Shown piece after piece: positions 1 to 7,987 of a stretch of DNA of 64,000 nt. The stretch's first letter is position 1. Each line of letters starts with the position of its first letter. The notes beneath the pieces were generated by a model. The model was not told the origin of the DNA. It saw only the letters and a list, made by a program, of their open reading frames with translations, and did no database searches. This stretch comes from Rhizobium sp. 007. GTDB taxonomy: Bacteria > Pseudomonadota > Alphaproteobacteria > Rhizobiales > Rhizobiaceae. Location: NCBI RefSeq assembly GCF_015353075.1, contig NZ_CP064188.1, positions 806,001 through 870,000 of the forward strand, written 5' to 3'. Both the position numbers and the translations under genes were made by a program.

Positions 1-643
1 AACAAGAGCCCGCTGATCGTCGGTCAGGTGGAGCGCTTGAAAAAGTGGATGGATGACGGCGTCTTGCAGATCGCCGGCCAGGGGCTTTCTCCCGATCAGC
101 TCTTCATCTCGGGCACCTGCTCGACCTATGTCGCCTCGACGGCTGCCCATGCTGCTGTGGAGGCGGGCGCAAAGTTTAAATGGAGCGCGACCTTCCTGCC
201 GCACGAGGAGGGCATCGAACCGAAGAACAGCACGATCGGCGGCGGTGCGCTCTGGGTTGCTCAAGGGGAAATCCGAGGACGAATACAAGGGCGCGGCCGC
301 CTTTTTGAATTTCGTCGCTTCGCCGAAGACACAGGTCTGGTGGAGCAAGCAGACGGGATATGTGCCGGTCACCAACGCAGCCTACGAGCAGGCCAAGGCG
401 GAAGGCTACTACAAGGAGCATCCGACGCGTGAGATCGCCATTCTGCAGCTTTCCCGCGGTACGCCGGACGATAATTCCCGCGGCTTCCGTTTCGGCAACC
501 ACAATCAGTCGATGGCGCTTCTTGTCGAAGAGATCCAAGGGGTCTGGACCAGTCAGAAGACCCCCCAAGAGGCGCTTGATTCAGCGGCTGCCCGCGGAAA
601 CCAGATCCTTCGCCAATATGAGCAGCTCCATGCAGGGAAATAG
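1..643 (+). pseudogene. ABC transporter substrate-binding protein, UgpB-like, 5' end outside window, frameshifted
   Basis: C-terminal part of an extracellular solute-binding protein of the glycerol-3-phosphate/sugar family. The reading frame is open from base 1 and ends in the motif GGGALWV near base 258, then the homologous sequence resumes one frame over (KGKSEDEYKG, later QTGYVPVTNAAYE) and stops at 643. The junction is at 256-260, where one extra base between GTT and CTC explains the shift. UgpB proteins carry the same two blocks joined directly. The product would bind its ligand in the periplasm and hand it to the two permeases that follow. The glycerophosphodiesterase downstream supports a glycerophosphodiester or G3P ligand. 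Either the gene is broken or there is a sequencing error; I cannot tell which. Confidence 0.75.
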
Positions 644-1622
644 CCCAGTGCAGGTCATCGGAGGCGCTCCACGGCGCCTCCGCATCCTGGGAAGGCCATT
701 GTCCGGCCTGGCAACAGCGCGCTCCCCCCAGGCGGGTCTCAAGGCTGCGCATTTCAACAAGCCGTGGCTCGCTGCCCTGCTCGTTGCGCCTCAGTTGCTA
801 ATCCTGCTGTTTTTTTTCTTCATCCCTTCCTACAAGGCACTGTCGCTCGCCTTCGTACAGGTCGACCCATTCGGTGGCCTGCAGATCTTCGTCGGCCTGA
901 AGAATTTTCAGACGCTGCTGGCAAGCCCTGAATATAGAAGCAGCGCCCTCTTTACGCTCTGGTTCACGCTGCTCCAGAACATTGCAACGCTTGGCCTTGC
1001 GGGGCTCTTTGCATTCGCCACGGATTTCGTCATCCGCGGCCGCGGCATCTACAAGAGCATCATCCTGATGCCCTATGCGATTGCGCCTGTCATATCAGGC
1101 GTGCTTTGGGCCTTTCTGTTCAATCCGGCCGTCGGTCCGATCGCGCAGTTCCTGCATTCGCTGGGCATCGCCTGGGATCCGAACAGACGGCCATTCGATG
1201 CACAGCTTCTGGTGACGATTGCCTCCATCTGGAAGAACGTCTGCTATGACTACATCTTCCTGGTTGCCGCATTGCTTGCGGTTCCGGCCTCGCTGCTGGA
1301 AGCTGCCAAGCTTGATGGGGCGGGCCCCGTTCGGCGGTTCTTCACGATTTCCCTGCCGCTCGTCTCACCGACGGTGTTCTTCCTCGTCGTCATGAACTTC
1401 GTCTACGGCCTCTTCGAAACGTTCGGCATCATCGATGCCGTCACACGTGGCGGGCCTGCAGGCGCCACAAACAGCCTAGTCTACAAGGTCTATCAGGACG
1501 GCTTCGTGCAGCTCGATCTGGGGTCGTCAGCTGCCCAGTCGGTGATCTTGATGATCGTCGCGGTCCTTTTCACCGTCCTCCAGTTCCGTGCGCTTGAGCG
1601 CAAGGTCAATTATCAGGTGTAG
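618..1622 (+). CDS. ABC transporter permease, UgpA-like (MalF family)
   Basis: Inner-membrane permease subunit of a carbohydrate/glycerol-3-phosphate ABC importer, 334 residues if read from the ATG at 618 (a second ATG lies at 630). The start overlaps the 3' end of the binding-protein gene. Hydrophobic segments begin with a long stretch containing LLILLFFFFIPSYKAL, and the coupling (EAA) loop is visible as LLEAAKLDGAGPVRRF near the C-terminal third. The protein is slightly longer than typical UgpA because of a polar N-terminal extension of about 40 residues, so a later start is possible. It pairs with the permease that begins 3 bases downstream. No ATPase gene of the ugpC/malK type is present in the visible part of the cluster, so that subunit is encoded upstream or elsewhere. 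Confidence 0.85.
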   Translation: MSSSMQGNSPVQVIGGAPRRLRILGRPLSGLATARSPQAGLKAAHFNKPWLAALLVAPQLLILLFFFFIPSYKALSLAFVQVDPFGGLQIFVGLKNFQTLLASPEYRSSALFTLWFTLLQNIATLGLAGLFAFATDFVIRGRGIYKSIILMPYAIAPVISGVLWAFLFNPAVGPIAQFLHSLGIAWDPNRRPFDAQLLVTIASIWKNVCYDYIFLVAALLAVPASLLEAAKLDGAGPVRRFFTISLPLVSPTVFFLVVMNFVYGLFETFGIIDAVTRGGPAGATNSLVYKVYQDGFVQLDLGSSAAQSVILMIVAVLFTVLQFRALERKVNYQV

Positions 1623-1624
1623 CC

Positions 1625-2545
1625 ATGGGTGAACGCAATCTCGGCCTTTCGATCTTCTGTCACGCCGTTCTGCTGGTTGGCGCAGCTTTCGTATGCTTGC
1701 CGCTTTACTTTGCCTTCGTGGCAGGTTCGCTCACGCTGGAAGAGGTGCAGCAGGCTCCTTTCCCGCTCGTGCCCGGCTCGCATTTTATCGAGAATGTCGC
1801 AATCGCCTGGAGGCAAGGCGATTTCGCGCAGCTTTTCCTCAACTCGATCATCGTGACGGGTGGGATCGTCATCGGCAAGCTCGCCATTTCGCTCATTGCG
1901 GCTTTTGCCGTAACCTATTTTCGCTTCCCGTTCCGCATGACCGCATTCTGGCTGATTTTCGTTTCCTTGATGCTGCCCGTGGAAGTCCGCATTATCCCCA
2001 CTTACGAGGCCGTGGCCGACGCTGCAGGCCCGATCCGCTGGCTTTCCGGCATCACCGGATTTGCCGGCGTTGTGGAAAACTTGACGGGCTACAGCATAGA
2101 AACATCCCTGAAGTGGAACATGGTGAACACCTATGGCGGTCTGATCCTGCCGCTGATTGCCTCCGCGTCGGCGACATTTCTCTTCCGCCAGTTCTTCCTG
2201 ACCGTGCCTGAGGAGCTATGCGAGGCGGCGAAACTCGATGGCGCCGGCCCCCTTAAATTCTTCAAGGATGTGCTGCTGCCGCTTTCCACCGCCAATATCG
2301 CGGCACTTGCAATCATCCTCTTTCTCTATGGCTGGAACCAGTATCTCTGGCCGCTGCTCTTTACCACCGACAAGACGATGGCTACCGCAATTCTGGGTCT
2401 TAAGGAGCTGGTTCCGGTCTCGGATTCCGTGCCTGCGTGGAACATTGCCATGAGCGCCGCTCTCTTCGTCATGTTGCCTCCGGCAGTCATCATTCTCCTC
2501 ATGCAACGCTGGTTCACCAAGGGGCTGGTAGATTCCGGCAAGTAA
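1625..2545 (+). CDS. ABC transporter permease, UgpE-like (MalG family)
   Basis: Second permease of the same importer, 306 residues, starting 3 bases after the preceding stop, so translation is very likely coupled. The EAA loop reads ELCEAAKLDGAGPLKFF, nearly the same as in its partner. Several membrane spans are evident, starting with residues 7-30. Length matches UgpE/MalG proteins (about 280-300 residues). Together the two proteins would form the transmembrane channel for the ligand delivered by the frameshifted binding protein. The exact substrate cannot be read from the sequence; glycerol-3-phosphate or a glycerophosphodiester is favoured by the neighbouring phosphodiesterase gene. Confidence 0.87.
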   Translation: MGERNLGLSIFCHAVLLVGAAFVCLPLYFAFVAGSLTLEEVQQAPFPLVPGSHFIENVAIAWRQGDFAQLFLNSIIVTGGIVIGKLAISLIAAFAVTYFRFPFRMTAFWLIFVSLMLPVEVRIIPTYEAVADAAGPIRWLSGITGFAGVVENLTGYSIETSLKWNMVNTYGGLILPLIASASATFLFRQFFLTVPEELCEAAKLDGAGPLKFFKDVLLPLSTANIAALAIILFLYGWNQYLWPLLFTTDKTMATAILGLKELVPVSDSVPAWNIAMSAALFVMLPPAVIILLMQRWFTKGLVDSGK

Positions 2546-2577
2546 GCCTTTGCCCAGACAATAAGGACAATTTCGAA

Positions 2578-3309
2578 ATGGTTTACATCATCGGCCATCG
2601 CGGTGGCCGCAATCTTTGGCCCGAAAACAGCCTTTCTGGCTTCCGCAAACTGGCTGAAATGCCAGTCGAAGGCGTCGAATTCGACGTGCATTTGACCCGT
2701 TCAGGCGAACTGCTCGTCATTCACGACGCAACGCTTGATCGCACGACCGATTACTCCGGACCGGTCTTCGACCTTGCTCCAGGCGAGCACCGAAGCGTCA
2801 CGCTGAAAGACAGCGACGGAGAGGCGATACCGACGCTTGAAGAGGTTCTCGAGATATTCAAGGACAGCGCCCTTGAGCTGCATATCGAGCTGAAGGCGGA
2901 TGCGAAGGGGGATGCCTATCCGGGCCTTGAGAGGAGGGCTGCAAACCTCGTCGATGGCCTCAAGCTTGCCGACCGTTCTTTCCTGACGAGCTTTCACGCC
3001 AGCGTTCTTCAAACTGTCCGTGAGGTTGCGCCGCATATCCGGACGCTGTCGTCATTTGACCGCGCAGCCGCCGAGCGACTTGGGCTCAGATCCGGCCTTG
3101 AGAAAATGGAGGAGCTCGCCGACATCATTGCCGTCGAAAAGTCTCTGCTTGCGACGCATTGGGACGAAATCACGTCCTTCATTCCCTTTGACCGGCTCGG
3201 CGCATGGGTGCCAAATCACAGTGCCGACCTTGCCTATTGGTTGGCCAAACCCGTCCGGCAGATCACCACCGACAGGCCGGATCTTGCCCTTAGCATACGG
3301 GGTTCGTAA
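2578..3309 (+). CDS. glycerophosphodiester phosphodiesterase family protein
   Basis: GDPD-family enzyme, 243 residues, predicted to hydrolyse glycerophosphodiesters to glycerol-3-phosphate and an alcohol. The start at 2578 gives the expected N-terminus MVYIIGHRGG with catalytic H7-R8 and E16 (PENS). Metal ligands follow as E34 and D36 in VEFDVHLT and H49 in LLVIHD. An upstream in-frame extension exists but would overlap the permease and push the HRG motif inward, so it was rejected. There is no signal peptide, so it should act in the cytosol on imported substrate, as UgpQ does in E. coli. It lies 32 bases after the permease, in what looks like one operon. Confidence 0.87.
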   Translation: MVYIIGHRGGRNLWPENSLSGFRKLAEMPVEGVEFDVHLTRSGELLVIHDATLDRTTDYSGPVFDLAPGEHRSVTLKDSDGEAIPTLEEVLEIFKDSALELHIELKADAKGDAYPGLERRAANLVDGLKLADRSFLTSFHASVLQTVREVAPHIRTLSSFDRAAAERLGLRSGLEKMEELADIIAVEKSLLATHWDEITSFIPFDRLGAWVPNHSADLAYWLAKPVRQITTDRPDLALSIRGS

Positions 3310-3312
3310 ACC

Positions 3313-4050
3313 GTGTCCTTATCTGCGACAGACCAAACGCGCTCCTCCAATCACTCCAACCTCGATCCCCTTCAGAACATTGACCTGGTCATTTTCGACT
3401 GCGACGGCGTGCTCATCGACAGTGAGCCGATCGCAAGCCGCACACTTGCGGAAGCCCTGCAGGAGGCGGGTGTGGCAATCACCCCTTCCGAAGCCCACGA
3501 AAAATTCACGGGCAATTCCGAAACGGTGATCCGCGACATGTGCGCCCGCGACTACGGCTTGGGTGACATTGCAAACGTCTTCCAAGCCTGGCATCGGCGG
3601 CTTTACGCCGAATTCGCACGGTCCTTGACGCCAATGGCTGGCATCGGCGACATCGTCGCCAGCCTATCCCGGCCGAAATGTGTTGCGTCGAACAGTACAA
3701 TGCACCGGCTTCGCGCGAGCCTCGGCAGGCTCGATCTCTGGCAGTGCTTCCACCCGGGGGTCTTCAGCGCCGAGGCTGTGGCGCGGCCAAAGCCTGCGCC
3801 GGACCTTTTATTGCATTGCGCCGAGAAATTCGCGGCAAGACCGGCACGCTGTGTCATGGTCGACGACAGCCCGCACGGCGTTGCGGCAGCCGTCTCCGCC
3901 GGCATGATCGCCATAGGCTTCGTTGATCCTGCCGACCCGAGGCCGGCAAGGAAGGCATTGCTTGCCTCTTCGGGCGCCTTTGGCGTGGCAACCGGAGCCG
4001 GGGAATTAACGTCAATGCTGTTGGCAGCGAGCCATTCGATCAAGGCCTAG
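3313..4050 (+). CDS. HAD-superfamily hydrolase (phosphatase, beta-phosphoglucomutase-like)
   Basis: Haloacid dehalogenase-type phosphatase of 245 residues starting with GTG three bases after the phosphodiesterase stop. The four HAD motifs are visible: FDCDGVLIDSE with D29 and D31, the Ser/Thr motif in VASNST, the Lys in ARPKPAPD, and the acidic pair in MVDDSPHG. The cap insertion after motif I is of the small alpha-helical type seen in beta-phosphoglucomutase and Gph-like phosphatases. The substrate is unknown; its place at the end of a glycerophosphodiester uptake operon suggests a small sugar or polyol phosphate. A short hairpin with a T-run follows at 4098. Confidence 0.85.
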   Translation: MSLSATDQTRSSNHSNLDPLQNIDLVIFDCDGVLIDSEPIASRTLAEALQEAGVAITPSEAHEKFTGNSETVIRDMCARDYGLGDIANVFQAWHRRLYAEFARSLTPMAGIGDIVASLSRPKCVASNSTMHRLRASLGRLDLWQCFHPGVFSAEAVARPKPAPDLLLHCAEKFAARPARCVMVDDSPHGVAAAVSAGMIAIGFVDPADPRPARKALLASSGAFGVATGAGELTSMLLAASHSIKA

Positions 4051-4097
4051 GTCTCCATCCTTCCCGAGATGCGCGGGCCGACTTATCTCTTGAAACT

Positions 4098-4122
4098 CCG
4101 CCATCCCTCTGACGGCGGTTTT
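4098..4122 (+). terminator. putative intrinsic terminator after the ugp-like operon
   Basis: CCGCC and GGCGG form a 5-bp GC stem around an 11-base loop and are followed at once by TTTTA. It lies about 50 bases after the HAD gene. The stem is short, so termination may be weak. Confidence 0.45.
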
Positions 4123-4340
4123 ATGGGGCTCTGCTCGCGCCGGTTCGTGGAACTGGAAGCAAACGTTCTAACGCGCCCGAGCCTCAGCCTACCTTAACTG
4201 TACAACAAGATGTCTGACCAGGGAGTCGCGACGTTTCGTTACACTTCGGATCGTTTTGAAAACATGACCGATACGTCAATCGGGCAAATGACACTTCCCA
4301 AAACGACGTCGCCAGCGACGAAGCAAAGGAGTGTTTGGAG

Positions 4341-4760
4341 ATGACGAAGATCGATAAGGTTCTTTATACTGGCAAGACCCGGACCACCGGCGGCCGCGAG
4401 GGGGCGTCTCGCAGTGACGATGGTCAGTTGGACATAAAGCTCTCGCCTCCCGGCAGCAATCGGGACGGCACCAATCCCGAGCAGCTCTTTGCCGCCGGAT
4501 GGTCGGCCTGCTTCATCGGCGCAATCGGCATTGCCGCGGGCAAGCGAAAGGTGAAGCTGCCTCAGGATCTTTCCGTTGATGCCGAGGTCGATCTTGGAAT
4601 CAGCGACGGCGCCTATTTTCTGCAGGCCCGCCTTAACGTTCGCCTGCCGGGTATCGAGCCGGCATTGGCAACGGCCCTCGTCGAGGAAGCGCATCAGACA
4701 TGCCCGTATTCCAAGGCGACGCGCGACAACATCCATGTGGAACTGCAGATCGTCGAGTAA
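4341..4760 (+). CDS. ohr: organic hydroperoxide resistance protein, Ohr/OsmC family
   Basis: Thiol peroxidase of 139 residues that reduces organic hydroperoxides in the cytosol. Both redox cysteines are present: C57 in GWSACFIGAI and C121 in HQTCPYSKATR. The length (about 140) and the LYTGKTRTTGGREG start are typical of Ohr rather than OsmC. The ATG at 4341 was chosen because AAAGGAG at 4325-4331 lies at the right distance; a TTG six bases upstream is possible. It is usually controlled by the MarR-type repressor OhrR, but no ohrR gene is nearby and I saw no clear OhrR operator in the 290 bases upstream. A strong hairpin follows the stop codon, so it appears to be a single-gene transcript. Confidence 0.88.
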   Translation: MTKIDKVLYTGKTRTTGGREGASRSDDGQLDIKLSPPGSNRDGTNPEQLFAAGWSACFIGAIGIAAGKRKVKLPQDLSVDAEVDLGISDGAYFLQARLNVRLPGIEPALATALVEEAHQTCPYSKATRDNIHVELQIVE

Positions 4761-4765
4761 TGCAA

Positions 4766-4800
4766 GCGGCCGCCGCAGCCCAAGGGTCTGCGGCGGCCGC
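4766..4800. terminator. strong hairpin after ohr
   Basis: A perfect 13-bp GC-rich inverted repeat (4766-4778 with 4788-4800) around a 9-base loop begins five bases after the ohr stop. There is no T-run on the plus strand (ATAAGG follows), so it may stabilise the mRNA or need Rho help. Confidence 0.55.
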
Positions 4801-4856
4801 ATAAGGCGCAACGCGAACGGAAGAAGACATGGGTCCCCCATGTCTGCGGAGGACGA

Positions 4857-5006
4857 ATGAGACTGCTGATCATCTCTATTCTGAGCGGGGCAATCTTCGC
4901 AACGCCCTGGCTCTACGATTTCGCCTCGCAGGAACCCTCGCCGCTGGGTGGCCTGCGCACGGCGGCATCTGCGCTCGCCGCCGAAGCGCCCCGGCGGTCG
5001 CGCTAG
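4857..5006 (+). CDS. small hypothetical protein with hydrophobic N-terminus
   Basis: A 49-residue ORF starting MRLLIISILSGAIF. A strong Shine-Dalgarno GGAGG (4848-4852) lies five bases before the ATG. The first 25 residues look like a signal peptide or a single membrane segment; the rest is Ala/Pro/Arg-rich with no recognisable motif. No family is known to me. It lies between the ohr hairpin and the 3' end of the oppositely oriented exported-protein gene. The ribosome-binding site is the main support; chance cannot be excluded. Confidence 0.42.
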   Translation: MRLLIISILSGAIFATPWLYDFASQEPSPLGGLRTAASALAAEAPRRSR

Positions 5007-5146
5007 CTAGAAACCGCTTGCCCCGCAGCGTTGAGCATCCGGATACGCGAACGAACGTCGACGCGTCGAGGTCGCGCCGGCGGCTCGATCGCGACGGCGC
5101 GAGAGCTGGGCCATTCGCAGCCAATCTGGCGCTGCCGGCGGCAAGA

Positions 5147-5770
5147 TCAGTTCCTTTGCATCATCTCGCTGATGATTTTCGAGAGGCTGTAAAGGCGCTG
5201 CTCGATCATTGTCGGAACCTCGCAGACATAAGAAAGCGACTGGACACGCTCTTCGAAGATGCGCGTCTCCCATGTCAGTTGCGCCGTCTGCCTGGCAAGC
5301 TCGGTCTGGTCGGCATCAGATGCCGTGCGCATCTTGTCGACCTCTGCGGCCTTTTTTCTGAGATCGGCGGCAAGCTGCCTTTGACTTTCGGCATAGCGCG
5401 AAATGCCGGAGATGATCAGGCCGCGTTCTATGTTGATCTTGTCGAACACGCCCATGAAAAGCTGCTCCAGTTTTTCATGGGCCTGATCCTTGGGCAGCGA
5501 TGCGATGTAATCCGAAATTTGCTTGCGGGCATCATCGATCGGATTGCTGCGCTTGACGAGTTCGGCGGCGAGGTCGGACAATCGAGGGTCCTTGTCCCAT
5601 TGCTTGGCCGTTTCGGGAAGCTCGCCGGCGTTCCACACCTGGCCGATCGAAAGTTCAGGCACCTTGCGTTGAACGCAAGGCCAGTCGGGATCGGTGTTTG
5701 TTGCGGGGTGTGCCGCCGGTGCCGCAGACAGCGCGGCAAGGATTACGAAAACGAAAAAGCGTCGGCTCAC
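5147..5770 (-). CDS. hypothetical exported protein, last gene of the PQQ/lut-like ABC cluster
   Basis: A 207-residue protein with a clear signal peptide (MSRRFFVFVILAALSAAPAA), so it should act in the periplasm. The body is mostly helical and charged, with a coiled-coil-like stretch around residues 130-175, and two cysteines (one near residue 32, one near 190). No catalytic motif is recognised. The GTG start overlaps the stop of the upstream permease gene, so it is the distal gene of the six-gene minus-strand operon. From memory, the Methylorubrum lanthanide-uptake cluster ends with an exported protein (LutG) in the same place; this is a positional match only. Confidence 0.72.
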   Translation of the reverse strand: MSRRFFVFVILAALSAAPAAHPATNTDPDWPCVQRKVPELSIGQVWNAGELPETAKQWDKDPRLSDLAAELVKRSNPIDDARKQISDYIASLPKDQAHEKLEQLFMGVFDKINIERGLIISGISRYAESQRQLAADLRKKAAEVDKMRTASDADQTELARQTAQLTWETRIFEERVQSLSYVCEVPTMIEQRLYSLSKIISEMMQRN

Positions 5771-6636
5771 TGGCTTGCTCCCATCTCCTGCTTGCGGATG
5801 GTCAGGCCACGTGCGGGATTATAGGCCAGGATGGCTCCCCCCAACAGGGCAAGCGTGACGGCCACAACGACGGCAAGCGATGTCCATTCGATACGCGCGT
5901 AAAAGGCGAAGCGGATGAGTTCGACCGCATAGGTGAACGGGTTGAGGAGGCATATCTTGTAGAGCAGGGGGCTTGCTTCTTGAACCCGCCAGAGCGGGTA
6001 AAGCGCCGAGGAGGCGAAATACATGGGAAAGATCACGAAATTCATGATCCCTGCAAAATTCTCCAATTGCTTGACAAGCGATGACAAGAGCATCCCTAAC
6101 GCTCCAAGCATCAGCCCTGAGAAAAACAGGGCAGGCAGGATCATGAAATAGCCGGCGATTGGCGCCTTGACATCCCAAAACCAGGCAATCGCCAGGAATG
6201 CATAGACCTGGAGAAGGGAAACGGCAACGCCGGCCAAAAGCTTGGATACGAGAAGATACCAGCGCGGAAATGGACTGACGAGCAGGATACGCATATTGCC
6301 CATCTCCCGGTCATAGACCATCGACAGGGAGGACTGCATGCCGCTGAAGAGGAGGATCATCCCGCACAATCCAGGCGTGATGTAGACCTCGTAGAGAACA
6401 TAGGTCTCATACGGCGGTATGATCGAAACGCCCAGCACCTGCCGGAAACCGGCTGCGAATATGAAGAGCCAGAGCAGGGGCCGCACCAACGAGGAGATGA
6501 AGCGTTCCTTCTGCGAGAGGTAGCGCAGCCATTCGCGCAACAGAATACCCCTCAGGCAGACGAGGTACTGGATCGCCGTGAAGCCTTTCCATTTCTCGGC
6601 GGTCGCACCGCCCAACGTTCCGGTCGCGCCGGTCAT
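5767..6636 (-). CDS. ABC-2 type transporter permease (LutF-like by position)
   Basis: A 289-residue integral membrane protein starting MTGATGTLGG at 6636 with GGGGAGGAAAGCC just upstream; its ATG overlaps the TGA of the ATPase gene. About six hydrophobic segments are visible, and the motif SMVYDREMGNMRILLVSP is typical of the ABC-2 (DrrB/NodJ) family. This family more often exports than imports, yet the operon also encodes a periplasmic binding protein. PQQ-linked alcohol oxidation clusters and the lanthanide lut cluster carry the same combination. The substrate cannot be read from sequence. Confidence 0.82.
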   Translation of the reverse strand: MTGATGTLGGATAEKWKGFTAIQYLVCLRGILLREWLRYLSQKERFISSLVRPLLWLFIFAAGFRQVLGVSIIPPYETYVLYEVYITPGLCGMILLFSGMQSSLSMVYDREMGNMRILLVSPFPRWYLLVSKLLAGVAVSLLQVYAFLAIAWFWDVKAPIAGYFMILPALFFSGLMLGALGMLLSSLVKQLENFAGIMNFVIFPMYFASSALYPLWRVQEASPLLYKICLLNPFTYAVELIRFAFYARIEWTSLAVVVAVTLALLGGAILAYNPARGLTIRKQEMGASQ

Positions 6637-7439
6637 GGCTTTCCTCCCCGGATATTCATGTCTGTGATACCGGTAAGCTTCGAGAATGCCTGATTGATGG
6701 TCTCCGTGCCGGTGTGGGAAAGAATGGTCGAAACCTGGCCATCGGCGACGAGCTTTCCCTGGTCCAGGACCAGGATCTGATCCGCCTGGCCAACCTCGTC
6801 GATCAGGTGGGTTGCCCACAGCACGCTGATGCCGGCGTGTTCCACGAGAGCACGAATATCCTTCACAATGGTCGCACGCGACTTGATATCGAGCCCGACC
6901 GTCGCCTCGTCGAGCAGCAGCAGGGAAGGCCGGTGCAGTAGGGCCCGAACGATCTCGACACGCCTGATCTGTCCGCCGGACAGACCGCGGACCTTTTCCT
7001 CGATGCGGTCGCTCATGTCGATGGACCGAAGAAGCTCGTCGATCCGTTGCCGCGCCACACGCGATCCGATGCCGTGCAGGGAGGCGTGATAGAGGAGATT
7101 TTGTCGGACACTCAAATCGAGATCGAGGGTACGGGCCTGAAACACGATGCCGAGATGTCTGAGTGCGGCGCCGGGATTGCGATCTATGTCCTGGCCGAAA
7201 ACGCGAATGCGGCCCGCCGGCGGCGAAAAAAGATGGCTGACGAGTGAAAAGAGCGTCGTCTTGCCGGCACCGTTAAGCCCCAGAAGAACGGTGAAGCGCG
7301 AGGGCTCTATGGAAAACGACACATTGTCGAGCGCCTTTCGCTGCCCATAGCTATAACTGACGGAGGTAAGTTCGAGTGCAGCGACCGCCGCACTCTCTTG
7401 CCTATTGGATGTCTCGTCCAAGCGGGATTCAAGCTTCAT
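6633..7439 (-). CDS. ABC transporter ATP-binding protein, PQQ/lut-cluster type
   Basis: A complete single-domain ATPase of 268 residues. Walker A is GLNGAGKT at 54-61, the Q-loop Gln is near 101, the signature LSGGQ is at 153-157, Walker B LLLLDE at 173-178 and the switch His at 211 in ATHLIDE. It matches the subfamily found beside PQQ-dependent dehydrogenases (the TIGRFAM family for PQQ-associated ABC ATPases, named from memory). It energises the ABC-2 permease whose start codon overlaps its stop. The gene for the cupredoxin-like protein ends 55 bases upstream. Confidence 0.87.
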   Translation of the reverse strand: MKLESRLDETSNRQESAAVAALELTSVSYSYGQRKALDNVSFSIEPSRFTVLLGLNGAGKTTLFSLVSHLFSPPAGRIRVFGQDIDRNPGAALRHLGIVFQARTLDLDLSVRQNLLYHASLHGIGSRVARQRIDELLRSIDMSDRIEEKVRGLSGGQIRRVEIVRALLHRPSLLLLDEATVGLDIKSRATIVKDIRALVEHAGISVLWATHLIDEVGQADQILVLDQGKLVADGQVSTILSHTGTETINQAFSKLTGITDMNIRGGKP

Positions 7440-7494
7440 TGGATATGCCTTTCACAAGCGGCGTTGCCGCAGGCGAGCAAGACGCCCGGGATGC

Positions 7495-7956
7495 CTACTT
7501 GATGATGATCTTGCCTGTCATGCCCTTGTCGGCAAGGTCGGGAACCGACCATGTGTATTCTCCCGGCCGCACTGTCGAAAACTGCACGTTGATCGTTCCT
7601 TCTGAATCGAATTCGAGCCATGCCGGGGCTCCATTCATGTGAACCTCGAGATCGTTGATGACGATCTGGTTCATCCACACGTTGCGAAACAGATCGGTCA
7701 CGAACTTGTATTCAAGGCCGGCCGCCGACGTGATCTTCCACCGGTAGCCCTGTCCTGAAACGAGTTCGAAGTCCTTCCGGTTCACTGCGTAGCTGTTGTC
7801 CTTCGATCCGAGGATCAATTCCGGCACGTTTTGGCTTGCGCGCGTAACCTTGGGCGCGGGATCGCCGTCGTCGTCATCACCGGACTGGGCAAGGGCCGGT
7901 TGTTGCGTAGAAAGAGCGCCAATAAGACTTGCAAAAGCAATGACTGCGAGTTTCAT
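7495..7956 (-). CDS. exported cupredoxin-like protein lacking the usual copper ligands
   Basis: A 153-residue protein with a signal peptide ending near residue 24 (ALAQ). An acidic run SGDDDDGDP follows directly. The rest has the look of a cupredoxin beta-sandwich, ending PGEYTWSVPDLADKGMTGKI. That resembles the C-terminal ligand loop of plastocyanin/azurin-type domains, but the Cys is absent and the expected His pattern is not there, so a normal type 1 copper site is unlikely. It probably binds something else or acts as a scaffold in the periplasm. It sits between the beta-propeller and ATPase genes of the lut-like operon. Confidence 0.72.
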   Translation of the reverse strand: MKLAVIAFASLIGALSTQQPALAQSGDDDDGDPAPKVTRASQNVPELILGSKDNSYAVNRKDFELVSGQGYRWKITSAAGLEYKFVTDLFRNVWMNQIVINDLEVHMNGAPAWLEFDSEGTINVQFSTVRPGEYTWSVPDLADKGMTGKIIIK

Positions 7957-7987
7957 GTTGTCCTCCTTTTGGAAATCGGAACGCCTA

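Noticed and set aside
4829..5824. 331-codon plus-strand ORF
   Set aside because: Arg/Ala/Leu-rich shadow antisense to the exported-protein gene, which has a signal peptide and operon context; no ribosome-binding site or motif fits it.
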